Source of the DNA: Chromera velia
Lineage: Eukaryota > Sar > Chromeraceae
Length of the DNA stretch: 46,763 nt
Direction of reading: 5' to 3'
Assembly (NCBI GenBank): GCA_018398765.1
Contig: JAHBMJ010005844.1
Span: 10,975-57,737 of the forward strand
In this document: positions 22,928 through 34,900 of the stretch, piece by piece
Position numbering within the stretch: position 1 is the first letter of the stretch
How the letters are laid out: each line of letters starts with the position of its first letter
Position numbers and translations under genes: made by a program
The notes under the pieces: model-generated
What the model saw: only the letters and a program-made list of their open reading frames with translations
The model's database searches: none
Told to the model about the DNA's origin: nothing

Positions 22928-24765
22928 ACCCCAGCACAACGAAAAACAAGTGCTCCTGCTCAAAAAAGAGCCATGGCACCCACAATGCAAGAAAACGCAG
23001 ACTTCTTTCTTCACCTGAGCAACCTCTTGCCGAGTGAGGAAGGATCTGCGAAAGACGGGAAAAATAGAAAACCCTTCCAGCAAAGCAAATTGACTTGCAG
23101 AAGATTTTCCCCTCTTCCCAGAACAGGAAACCAACACACAAACAAACCGCAATCAATTCGAAAAAGCACAGAAGAGATGAAATGAGATGAGATTGCTGCA
23201 CAATTAAGTCCCAGAGAGAGAGTCCAAGCAGAGACTTACGAGAAATACTGCCAGAGTGCCGAGAGGACCATCACTGAGGGCAGATACTTCCCCATCCACA
23301 CGTAGTTGCTGAAGGGTGTCAGAGTCGCACAGGTCCCAGCAAGAAGCATGTAGCTCCACATGAACGACCGGACCTGCACGGGACCAATAGAGAGAGGGGG
23401 GAACGAAGGGCACAGAGGCTCTTCTTTACACTCACCACATTGTTTCGCCAGTCTTTTCTAACCTTTCCCCTCCCTTCCTTCTTTCCCGTTCTCACTGCTT
23501 GCTTGACTGACTGACTGACCGCTGGGGGGTCTGCTTCTTTTTTGATTTGGACGAGAGCCTGCTCGTCCATCCTCTTCCGCATCGCGAATTTGTAGCAGTC
23601 CTCCTCGGAGACTTCAAACAGAGCGGCCAGTTCTGCACAGCACAAATGAGAAGATGAGAAGGGACCGAAAAAAAGGGAACGGCATTAACAGGCCCAACCT
23701 TCCTTAAGCAGAAACAGACGGCTTCGCCTGTAGGAGGAGAGGGGGGAGAACTACCCGGAGACCCGCAAAGATTCATGCTCGCTATCAGTAAGCCCACGAG
23801 ACGGTCAGACTGCCCGAAAGACAGGCAAATTGGTGAGGCGAAGAGGGAAGAGACCCCCCCCTGCACCCACCCACCCACGAACCTACCCGGGTAATGAAAC
23901 TCGTAGTCGTCAGGGAACGCCAAGGAGAAAGCGTTCATCTCTGCCTCGCTGTACCCGTTCGCCCACATCGTCTCCATCAGTTCCTTCTTCGTTACGAAAG
24001 CACTCTTCTCCACAACCAGACCGCTCTCGCATCTGGAAACATGAAAAAATACAGATGCACGCAAACAAATGCTTAGAGCCACGACTACAAACGCGCCCAA
24101 ACTCAAGGGACAAGACAGAAAGCAGTTGAAAAGATGGTGCAGGGGGAAAGGGGGTGGAAGTAGAGCGTCAAAACAAGCACGACACCTGCATTACTCACCG
24201 CTTAGCGAATTCCACAAAATGATTGGGCCGGTTCTCCTGGTCGCAGAGAAGTTTGAAGAAGCGGAGAAACAGCGGCGTCTCCTTCGTGAATTTTTGGAGT
24301 TCCGTGCTGCACTCAACAGAGAGACCAGGAAGGGAAACGATTATATCTGCAGAATCTAGTGCAAACACAAAAGCAGGACTTGCCCATCCTCCTTCAACGC
24401 CAACCCCCCCTTCCCTTCCCTGAAGAGTTCCCTCCCCCTCACCTGTCTGGAGCCCGAATAAGGGCGTCATCCCAATCAGAGTTTTCGCTGTAGGGGACCG
24501 TGATTCTGTATTTCAAGCACGTCTTGGCCTCTGGAATGAGGGATGAGTACCTGCAAGGAAATTACGAGAAGGGCAGACACACGCTTAGAAAAGACCGGAA
24601 AAGGCAGTCCTGATGGATCCGTCTTGAAAGAAGGCTTCTCTCATGGCTTTTCCTGCAATCAGTCACCCACCTTCTCGCCCCTCCATCTGTCGATAGTACA
24701 GACGAAGCACGGGATGCCAGCTGGGCTTTGAAGAGCAAAGAGGAACAGTAACGTGCCGAAATCAT
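19219..24765 (-). CDS. Mitochondrial-targeted membrane/coiled-coil protein, possibly ATP-synthase subunit-b-like
   Basis: About 15 short exons: 24765-24671, 24550-24443, 24306-24199, 24032-23887, 23632-23520, 23373-23240, 23045-23015 (uncertain), 22818-22715, 22388-22315, 21871-21746, 21352-21208, 20865-20757, 20404-20276, 19878-19785, 19284-19219; about 525 residues. Phases agree at every junction except exon 7 to 8. The start MISARYCSSLLFKAQLASR is an Arg-rich presequence with no acidic residue until D27. Exons 1-5 form a charged soluble region. Exon 6 carries two hydrophobic stretches (WSYMLLAGTCATLTPF and YLPSVMVLSALWQYF). Exons 8-13 are long Lys/Glu/Gln-rich helices. This hairpin-plus-stalk layout recalls mitochondrial F0 subunit b, but no decisive motif is present. 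The last exon follows a good pyrimidine tract and acceptor at 19285. Without it, the protein would end 16 residues beyond the exon 14 donor, at a stop near 19734. Confidence 0.62.
20216..20260. repeat. (CT)n(GT)n microsatellite in an intron
   Basis: Lies just inside the intron that follows the exon at 20404-20276. On the gene strand it reads (CA)n(GA)n. Confidence 0.85.
20407..20432. repeat. (GTTC)n repeat abutting a splice acceptor
   Basis: About six GTTC units. On the gene (minus) strand, GAAC units run directly into the GCAG acceptor at 20405-20408, so this acceptor lacks a pyrimidine tract. Confidence 0.8.
22700..22714 (-). repeat. GTCA tetranucleotide repeat at a splice donor
   Basis: The donor following the exon at 22818-22715 is a short GTCA tandem array, giving several overlapping GTCAGT donors in different frames. 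I chose the first because it keeps phase with the next exon. Confidence 0.6.
22820..22921. repeat. (CA)n microsatellite abutting a splice acceptor
   Basis: About 100 bases of nearly pure CA with TACA and CTCA interruptions. On the gene strand it is (TG)n running straight into the CAG acceptor of the exon at 22818. All frames across it are Cys/Val or His/Thr artefacts. Confidence 0.9.
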
Positions 24766-25224
24766 TTTTCGGACAGATACACAAGCCGAGGAGACAGAGA
24801 CTGGCAGCTAGGGGAGCGCGTCTGTTCCTCCCCCTTTTCAGCTCTCACCCTGTCGATCACGCTGCACAATCTCAAACAGAAAAATTCTTATGCCTCTGCA
24901 GACTGCTCATCCATCAGGTTTCAAAGCATGTCTTCGGTTCGTAACGCCACGCTCATACGCAGTGCTCCACTGAACAGGATTCCAGATTTCCAGTGTGGCT
25001 GGAGGGAGATGGAGGGAGTACGGAGACGAATGCGGCGTATACATGTACGTGGCCCCGGAAAGTCTGGATTTGGTCAAGCAATTTCGCTTTTGAGGCCCCT
25101 CGCAAATATATCCTTTTTGGCCGCGCGGTCCCGAAAGGCCGAGTGAGACGGCGTGCATGCGTCGAGGCACTCAAACGCCCCGGCCGCGCGTGTATCGGTT
25201 GAAAGCACAAAAAAAACGAAGGTC
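24766..25224. promoter_or_regulatory. Divergent intergenic region between mitochondrial-type and large plus-strand gene
   Basis: The two flanking genes start away from each other across 459 bases. A GC-rich patch lies at 25110-25195. No TATA box or other element can be named. Confidence 0.35.
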
Positions 25225-28181
25225 ATGATCGAGTCTCTCAACCCACTGAGGCTTCAGTCTGACTGGAGGTGCAAGTTCACGGTTTGCTGGCGAGTTGCTG
25301 AATCACAGATGCTCCTTGCCAGCGCTCAAAGAGACCAAGGCTGTGGGAAAGTTTGTTGGCATTTCCTCTGCTGTATGTGAAAGCTTGCGTGATTACACGC
25401 GTCTCTCTTTTTTGTTCCTCGTGAAACACATGCCGTTACTCTGTTGCTGTTGACGGGTTTGTTTCTGTGTTAGGACGGGACGGGACGAGTCTGATCCACG
25501 GGGGGAATGTGCATCCAAGTGTGCGTTCGTTGGTGAAAATCTGTCCTGCGTGCGTCAATTTGTCTGGTAGATGTCGTTGCCGGAAAGAGAGGGCGAACAC
25601 GTCCGTGTGTGGTCAGTCATTTCGTCTCACCTTTGTTGTTGTACATGCATGTGTCTTCTTTTTTGCCTGACCGGAATTTCGATTGGGCTTTCTTGCACGT
25701 GCTTCATCCCATTGCAGGCACACACACCAACCTGCTTACCTGCTGCGAGTGGTCGATCCCCCAAAGGAAGACAGCCCGACTGCAGAAACACCACAGAGCG
25801 GGAACATACGGTATGAGGTGGAACTACAAGGAAAGGGGTGGCGTCATGGGGTGATAAAAGCCGTGAGAGTGCTCTCCGAGGGGGCAGAGGGCGAGGGTTC
25901 TGTGTGTGAGCTGGCGAGTCTGAATAAAAGTCTGAAGGTGGAGTTTGATGACGGGGAAGAGAAGGAAGTGATGAAGAGATGGAGCCAACCGGACACCGCT
26001 CCTGTCGATTACGGGACTCCAGATCCGCTGGTCAGGCAACCAGAAAGGGACACAGGAGATGGGATAGGAGAACAGTGAAGAGTGTGCACTTTGCAGCATG
26101 ATTGTCCAACTGAGTGCTTCCGGTTTGACCAGTTCTCGGGTGTTGCCCGTTGCCCTCCCCGTCTCCTTTTCGCCTTTCTGCCCTCACTGGTGTCAAAACT
26201 GATACCCCCTCTCTGTCTGTCTATCTCCTCTTTGACGGCGAAGGCCCTGCCTAAGCTCCTGAGGGACCTAGATCCTCTTTCTCATTCAATCTGCCGGGTC
26301 TCCCATGTGCCTCTCCTCACGTTTCCTGCCCTCTTAGCCTCTCTATGTATCCGTCTGTTGCCTGCAGGGCCTCTTGCTTCCGGGAGAATTCTGCGAGGTC
26401 AAGGCTTTTCTGAAGCCGCCTGAGGGAGAGGAGGGGGGCTGGGCAGGGGTGAGGGCCCGTAGAGCGGCCGGGGGGGCGTCCTCGGGAGAGACGGCGGGAG
26501 CTGGGGGAGGAGAGAAGGAAAAGGAAGGGGGGGGAGGGCCAACAAGCCCCCGGAGTCCAAAGAAGGTTAAGGAGGAGGAGGGCGGATCCCGGGTAGCAGG
26601 AGAGAAGGAGAATTCTCCCAGTCGGAAGAAAGTAAAGATTGAAGAGGGGGAAGCTCAAGGAGACGGGGATGGGAAGGAAGATGAGTTGATGGGTGTTGGC
26701 CAGGAGGTTGCAGAGGAAGCAGGCAAAAAAGAAGGCAAAACGAAGAAGGGGAAAAGGGCAGGAGGGAAACCCTCCAAAGCAACGGAGGGTGAAGGAGAGG
26801 GAAAGAAGAAGAAGGGAGATAACGAGGAAGCGGATGATGGGGAAGAGGACAAAGAGGAGGAAGAAGAGGACCCCTTTGTTGACGCTTTCGGCCTCATCCT
26901 CGATGTTTTCTTTGCCACGGTGAGTCTACCTCTCAGGGCATCATCAGTGTGGGTGTCGTTTGACTCTCTGTGCCTGTGTCTGTTTACGTTGTCCCAACCT
27001 CTATTCCTCTATCACTTCTCTCATGGACTTTCATCCCCCCTTACCACTGTCAGGTTGCGCTTGACTTGCCCGCCTGCCCCCTTTTTCTCCCTGCCCTCCC
27101 TTCTCTCTCTCTTTCTCCTCTGCCACTCCTCATTCTTTTGCGACTGTCTTCTCCTCTGAACATGCATCCGAGCACTTGCACGATTCCCTCAAGCCTCCTC
27201 AAGCCAGTTACAGCTGTTCTTTCACACTTGCTGCGGTGTCGTGAGATATGCCTTCCTTCGCACCCTTTTGACGCTCTGATCCATTGCTTCTTTGACTGTT
27301 GCTGTCTAAATTGAAATGATTCATTCATTAATTTGTTTTGCCTCTCTTTCTTTTTGAATCCTCTTTCATGCAGGAGACCTACCGAGTGGCATTCCCCTTC
27401 CACAAGAGACTTCCTGTCGTGGACATTCCCTTTTCTCAGACAAGAAGGTCAGAATTAAGAGGAAGGGGGGGAGCGAGGGACTCATTGTCTGGGGGGGAAG
27501 GGGAGAGAGCCAGGGGAAATGAAGGAGAGATGGAACAGGGCAGGGGATGCAGCAATCTGCTTGCAGGAGTAAAATAGACGGGGCCTGAGGGGATTTCAAA
27601 AAGGAACCTTCAATACAAACTGATCGATGCCTTTGCTTCTCTCTCACACTTTTGCATTTTGTTGTCTCAGTCCAATCAAAAGAGGCGACCGCGCTTCCAT
27701 AACAATGCCTTCTCGTGGTGTTCGCTTTTCGTTGCTGGCTCCCTTCACGGCTCTGTGCGTGTTGTTTCTACCCGACTCACTCACTCTAATTTTCTTCCGA
27801 CTTCTTCACTGGACTCGAATCCTGACAAAAGACACCGCCCACAAAGATGACAAGATACCGAAATTAAGATTATGCAGGGCCCGTGTGTTCGACCCCCGTC
27901 CTTACTTCAAGTGGATGTATCTGCGGCCTCACCAGTTCTGGTTGGGGTGGCTGCATCCCGAATTCTCCCCTGGAGGCGAACATGAGGCCCACAGATTCAG
28001 TCCCTTTAGACTGCAACAACTGAAGGGGACATCACACGATAACCAAATGAGGGTCCGTGTTTGTGTGTGTGATCGAGTGGGTGGGTATGCACACACACAC
28101 ACACACAGAGAGAGAGATTTACTTCTTCTGTTGTTGCTCGATTTTCCCTTCGGAGGGTTTCCTCTCGAGTTCTTCCTCATT

Positions 28182-28223
<42 letters not shown>

Positions 28224-28954
28224 GTCGTTCTCGTCTCACCATTCCTTTGGCCTAAGAACCATACTCCTCTTTTTATGCACTACTTTGTCCAGGAAATGAA
28301 ATGCTTCGTGGACGCCCTTTCTCGTTTGTCCCTGAATCTCTGTCGTCTCTTCTTCCAACTGGCCTGGTAGGCAATTCACTTATCCTTTCACCCCATNTTT
28401 TTTTCTTTTTCAAAAAAACAACCCAACCATTGTGCAGGGCCCGTGTGTTCGACCCCCGTCCCCCCCCCTTTTTTTCTTTTTCAAAAAAACAACCCAACCA
28501 TTGTGCAGGGCCCGTGTGTTCGACCCCCGTCCCCCCCCCTTTTTTTCTTTTTCAAAAAAACAACCCAACCATTGTGCAGGGCCCGTGTGTTCGACCCCCG
28601 TCCCCCCCCCTTTTTTTCTTTTTCAAAAAAACAACCCAACCATTGTGCAGGGCCCGTGTGTTCGACCCCCGTCCTTACTTCAAGTGGATGTATCTGCGGC
28701 CTCACCAGTTCTGGTTGGGGTGGCTGCATCCCGAATTCTCCCCTGGAGGCGAACATGAGGCCCACAGATTCAGTCCCTTTAGACTGCAACAACTGAAGGG
28801 GACATCACACGATAACCAAATGAGGGTCCGTGTTTGTGTGTGTGATCGAGTGGGTGGGTATGCACACACACACACACACAGAGAGAGAGATTTACTTCTT
28901 CTGTTGTTGCTCGATTTTCCCTTCGGAGGGTTTCCTCTCGAGTTCTTCCTCATT

Positions 28955-28996
<42 letters not shown>

Positions 28997-31900
28997 GTCG
29001 TTCTCGTCTCACCATTCCTTTGGCCTAAGAACCATACTCCTCTTTTTATGCACTACTTTGTCCAGGAAATGAAATGCTTCGTGGACGCCCTTTCTCGTTT
29101 GTCCCTGAATCTCTGTCGTCTCTTCTTCCAACTGGCCTGGTAGGCAATTCACTTATCCTTTCACCCCATTCAACGCCTCTTTGCTTTCTTCGTTTCCTTT
29201 CTTTCTTCCCTTTCTTCTTCTTCTTCTTCTTGTTGTTGTTGCAGCTCTGCCTTGCCCACATCGCGGTCCTCCCTTTCAACTTCCTCCCTCTGCACCTTGC
29301 CCACACACCCGAGTTGATCGACACGCCCGAGGACGACACAAAAGTAGTTCATGTGGCAAACGCAAAGAAAGAATTAGACGAAAAGGGAGGCAGACACGCG
29401 AGTAGGGGCAGAAAGGTAGGGGCGAAAAGCTCGGGGGCAGCCGACAATTCACCTGCTAAATCTTCGACAGCAGGGAACAGCTCCCCTCAGGCCATCCTGC
29501 AACTCGAGGCACTAAATAAAGTTGGATGGGCAGAAACGTTTTCCCGCAATCGGGTAACCGAGCTAATTGAAGAGAGCATCCGTCGCTTTGCGTCCTGGCA
29601 GCAGGTCAGGGCGGATGTGGCGATGGAGGAGAGTGACACAACAGTATTCTATCCTATGTTAAAGGTCGTTAAGAACCCCCCCTCCACTTCCACGGAGGTT
29701 GCAGGGGATCAGCCTTCTTTTTCCTTGGAAGTCCGCAAGCTGAGACCCGAGATGCGGGGTCTCACGCATGTCCCCTGGTCCCAGACCCTGCCGCCGTCTC
29801 CTTCTGGAAAGAGGGGAAGAGGGGGCGCAAAAGAGAAGGCAGGTGCAGCAGGAGAGCCCGATGGTGCGGACGGATCTGCACCTTCTCAACCGCCAGGGGA
29901 GATGTTGATCGGTGTCCACCCGTCCCTAGTCCCCCACTGTGCCTCAACCGTTCGTTTTCTCTCCTTCCACGTTTGTCGACACACAGGAGAGTCACCCCGT
30001 GCACCCGTATCAGCGCACGGAGAAGGAACAGAGCCACTCGAGGCCCATTCGGCCACCGCAGTTGCGCGCCGTGTGTCTGCCTCTCAGAGTGGTGCAGGCT
30101 CACGTCCCTCCCGTCAGACCTCCTCCCGAGCTAAGCACGTCGCGTCTGAGGATAACTCGGCATCCTTGAGTCAGCCCAAGCACGTGCCTGCCGATGAATT
30201 CAGACTTGCGGTACCATTACGTCTCCGAAGGCGCAGAAAGCCCCAGCCGGAGACGAGCCCTACAGTGGTCATCACAGCTCCGGATTCCCCCCCACCCGGA
30301 GTACCTGCAGACGCAAGTACTGCTGCTGCAGCTTCTTCTTGTGCCCCCCCACCCCTCCCTGTTCCCCTGCCTCCCGCTGCAGAGGACGTCCAGCTGCCTG
30401 AGTGGGATGAGGAAGTCGCTGCGGGAGTGGAGAAGGAGACGGACCCCATAGCGCTCCTGCTAGCTGCACACAATGAACTGAGCCTACTTGCCCACTCAGC
30501 AACCAATCCCGCCCCTTCTCTTTACCCTTCTGTCGAAGCTGCACTTGCGTTTTTTGAGAGTAGAGAGGAGCAAGAAGAAAAAGAAGAGAAGGCTGCGGGG
30601 AGAAAACGGGCAGAAGCACACAGAGCTGGTGGTGCACGCACCCGCTCCTTGAGTCGGTCTCCGAGTGGAGATGGTGGAGGGGGGATAAGTGATGTGGATG
30701 AGATGGAAGGCGGTAGAGCGGCGGGGGGGAAAGCACCAGTCACACGCAGGGCATGGGCCACTAGGAAAGAGGAGCAAAGAAGAGAGAAGGAATCGGAAAC
30801 AACGGCCCGAACAAAGGACGTCGCAGAGATGTGTCGTGAGAGGGCCCGCAACGCGTTTATGCTTTATGAGAGAATGAAAGTTCACCGGAAGGCCATCGAG
30901 GCCTCCCCTCCTCTGACAGCCGCGAAGATGCAAAGAGCCTCTGACCGTTGTGCGGCTGTGAGGGAGAAGCAGACGTTCCGTCAGAGATGGAGTCTGCAGG
31001 CCCCAGGAACCACAGGAGCCCCACTCCAGGAAAGAATTGCAAGGCTGCAACAGCGATATCCTACAAGTCAGTTAGTGACTTCGTTTCGTTCGTTAGTTGG
31101 TTGAGAGAGGGAAAAGAAAGAGATTCAGCTTTGGGAGAGGAAGAGAAACAGAGAGAGAAAGACGTGCAACAAAACGATAATCTGAATACTTGTGGATCTG
31201 CAAACGGGGGGAGAGGAGGACCGGGGCTGCATGCATTAGTCACTCGTTGATGAATGACGATGCCCGGTGGTCCTTTTCTACACCCTTGCACTTGTGAGGC
31301 TGCATGCTCTTTTCTTTTTTTCAATCGCGCCTTCCTTCCAGAAACACGCACGAACCTTTCCGTACAGCAAAAGCTCTCCCCAAGAATATTCCATCCGCGT
31401 TGCGGTATCCCTGTGCGTTGTTGTCCTTCTCCGGTCATCCCTTCTCCCTCCGTTCGTTCCAATACCCAGCGCAACAAACAAACGCATGGATGGATGTATC
31501 AATATGTATGCAGACACAGGGTTCCTCCACAGAGTCCACAACAAATTTCAGAAGGACCACCGAGGAAGGTCCCGAGTCAGCAGGAGGGCCCCTCTGAAGA
31601 GAGACTCCCGAGGCTCACTTGTGCTCATCACAGCTACAGACCAGGAAGCAAATTGGGATGTCAGTCAGTCACTCAGTTAATTGACGCAAGCGCGCCCTTG
31701 TTTCTGAATGCTCCAGCGTTCCTTGGTCCCCCTCCGATGCATTCGTGCTCGTCTCTCTAGTCCTCCTTGGTTTCTGCAACCTCTCGAAACCATTCATAAC
31801 GAGTCTGTCTGAAGCATCCTTCCTGATTGTCTCTTTCTTGATGTTGTTTTGGCCTCCTGTCTGTATGTTTCTGAGGAAAGAAACGAAAGTTGGGTCGCCA

Positions 31901-34900
31901 GCGCGTAGCTCTCTTTAATTCCTTTCATTCGTCCATTCGTGTTCCTTTTTTTTTTATTCATGGCTTCCTTTCACTTTTCTCCTCCTGTCTCTGCGTCTGT
32001 CTCTCTCTTTCTGTCTGTCTGTCTGTCTGTCTGTTGTGTTCACGAAGAAAAAGAGGGAGAAGAAATAGTCTGTCTTTCTGTCTTCTGTCTGGGTCTCCAT
32101 GCATGCAGGAGGACTTCCCCCGGGTCCTCATGGCCCAGCACCAGGCCTGCACAAGCGCGGGACTGCCGACTGATGACCTGCCCCCCAAACCCGCCAACGC
32201 CCTGACGACCCTGAAACCTTTCCTCGCATCAACCCTGAGAGGAGGTTACGGTAGCAGAAGCCAGCAGCAGCCCCTTCCAATGCAAATGGACCTCAGAGAT
32301 CGCACCAGGAGGGGGGGGAATGGGGGGTCTGCCACGAATCCCTATGCGCGTCCGCTGCCGGGCCGCTCGCCTGTTAACCAACTCCTACAGGCGGGGGGGT
32401 TGAATGTGAACAGCGGAAAGGGGGGGAGGCAGACGCGGGCTGCTGCCAAGGCTTCTGCGTGGGCTGGACAGTACCGCGACTATTCCCCTAGTCACCATCG
32501 CAGCAATGCGGCCGCGCTGGCTGCAGGGACTGCCTCGGCGGAAGAACCTGCTGAGGGTGTGTCTGGGGGGAAGGGTGACGGGAAGATTGAGAGTCTCCGA
32601 AGTTTGGGGTTGTTGAAGAAGACATCACCGAACACTGAGAAGGGGCAAAAGTCGGCAGATGGGCAGAAGAGAGGGAAGAGAACTTCCAAAAACGCAAAAG
32701 GGACAGCAGCAGCAGCGGCATCATCCGATGCCGAGAAACCGGAGCCTGGGAGGGCGGTGTCGCGTGCAGAGGACCTGGTAATCAACCCCGATAGAGATAG
32801 AGACAACAAACGGAAGCGAAATAAAGATAGTGGGGCGACACCAGGACAGCCAGGGAAGAGGGGTGGGAAGGTGAGGAAAACCGCAAATCCAGCTGCAGGG
32901 GGTATGCCGCCAGAGGGGATACAGGCACGGCTGCTCCCTGTGCCAAATCTCCCAGAGGGTGTGCCTCCTTCCTTACAGAAAGTCAGACGAGCAAAGGCCG
33001 CCCCGAGAGGTGCTGACGGGAAGATCCGTCGTCTAGATCCGAAAGCGATTCGCACCGCTCGGCCAGGGGCTGAAAGGGGGGGGCGGGGGGTGAAGCGAGG
33101 GATGCGGAGTCCGAGCCGGACAGACGAGACCCTATCCTCCGCCGATCCGTCTCCGTCTCCGTGGGGAAACCCGAGAGCGCTGAGTGACCTTGAGCCAGAC
33201 GATCCTGATGCCGTCTATGGTTTAGAGAGCGCAGAAAGAAGTTACAGGGCAGGTACAGGTCCTCCTGTTCTGCGTGCTGGAAGATGCACTGTGTGGGAAC
33301 ACCCGGCAGTGATGCACGTGCAGGGGAAGTTCAAATTGATAGGGGGTAGAAGTAAACTGTTCCCACACGGTTCTGAGAAAGGGGGGGGGGCAGGAATCGT
33401 TCCCGGGAGGGTCATCTCTCCCCCCTTCGTTCCTCTCCGCCCCCCACGACCTATGTATGTACCCACCCCTCCGTCGTTCCTCTGGGGGGGAGATTTTCCA
33501 TCCTTTCTCGGTGTGCCCAAGCGATTGCTCCTGAAGCTTTTCCTGGGCATCCGAACGGGGGACCTGTACAGGCAGGTGAACAGACGTGCAGCTGCCCTCG
33601 TGGGGGGGTCTGCAGGGGGTGTGGGGGGAAAATCCCCATCGCCGTCTCCTGCCAGAGGGGGGAAGCAGAAGGAGAAGGAGAAGGACGGACCCTCAGCCGC
33701 TGCCAGTAGAGGAGTGTCGGCAACAGTTTCGCGTTCTGCGCGCGAGGGGGGGGAGGCAAAGAGGGCTGTAGGGCCTACTCTTTCCACCGTCTCCATTCCT
33801 GCCTCGGCTGTTGCCGGGTTCCCTGGGGGGCCGCTAGATGTGGGTGGCCCTGGTCTTTTCCCCCCTTTCTTCCTCCAAGAAGCACAGATCCGCGAGAACT
33901 TCTTAGAGTTCATGACAGAGGCAGAAGAGACCCTCTCAGTTGACGTTCTCGAGAGAATCCGAGCAGAGATTGTCGAACTGGCTGAGGCCATCATAGACTC
34001 CCAGTACGGGACTGAAGGCTCTGAGCATGGTGCACCTTCTCCAGAGGGAGAGAAGGGAGAAGTATTGTCTGCCTCTGCACCCCCTGTAGAGGCAGGAGAG
34101 AAGAAGAAGAAGGAAGGAGACGGGGAAGGTGGGGAAAGGGAAAGGAAAGATGAAAAGGAAACACAGCAACTGAACGGTGCGGCCTCAAGCAGTCAAATGC
34201 AGCAGCTGGCGCAGCAGCAGAGTTTCAAAATCGGACCCACCCTCAGTGCGATCATGAAGATTCCCCCCGTACTAGGCACAGAGGCTGCTTCCATGGACGT
34301 TGGAAGTGCGTCGCTTCTGGTTGCAGTCGTGGCGGGATGTCTTGACAGGTTGGTTGGTCACTTGGACGCTTGGAGTCCTTTCTTCTCTTTTCCGCCACTG
34401 CAGCTCTCGGCCTCCTTTCTTCCCCCTTCGTTTCTTCTTTTGACTGCCTCGTATTGGCTGTCTTGTCGTCCATCAAACAGCCTTTCTTCCCTTTGATTGT
34501 TTGAGTCTGGCAGTAGGTTTTGCCGTTCCCCTTTCCTCGTGTCCTCTTCGCATCGGCAGGGGGTGACTGCGAGACTCGTCTCTACCTTGAAGGAATTGCT
34601 TGCGTCGCAACTCTTTCCTTTCGCCCTCTTGCGGATGGATGGTGACTTTTTGACAAATCATGTGAATAAGTGGGTGGATCAGTTAGTGACTGAATGCGTG
34701 AGTTGGTGAGTAAATAAGTCAGAGAGTAAGTGAATGAGCGCGTAAAGGAGTACCTGTCTGCGTACTTGGGTGAGTGGATGCAGGTACGGTCTCCGTGGGG
34801 TCGAGGAGTCCCTCCTCCCGTTTATCCAGAGTGAGCGTTTTCTCTGGGATGTCACGGGAGGGATGGGGGGCCTTCTTTGTGGGTCCGTCAGTCAGCCTCC

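Noticed and set aside
28397-28650. Array considered as a CRISPR or satellite
   Set aside because: Units are directly adjacent with no unique spacers, sit in an intron of a eukaryotic gene, and flank an undetermined base.
28432-28796. Open frames with repeated CVRPPSPP-type peptides
   Set aside because: Translation of the 71-bp array in the intron; no independent support.
31939-32205. 88-codon plus-strand open frame with a hydrophobic start
   Set aside because: It covers the pyrimidine-rich intron 5' of the exon at 32109 and is out of frame with that exon.
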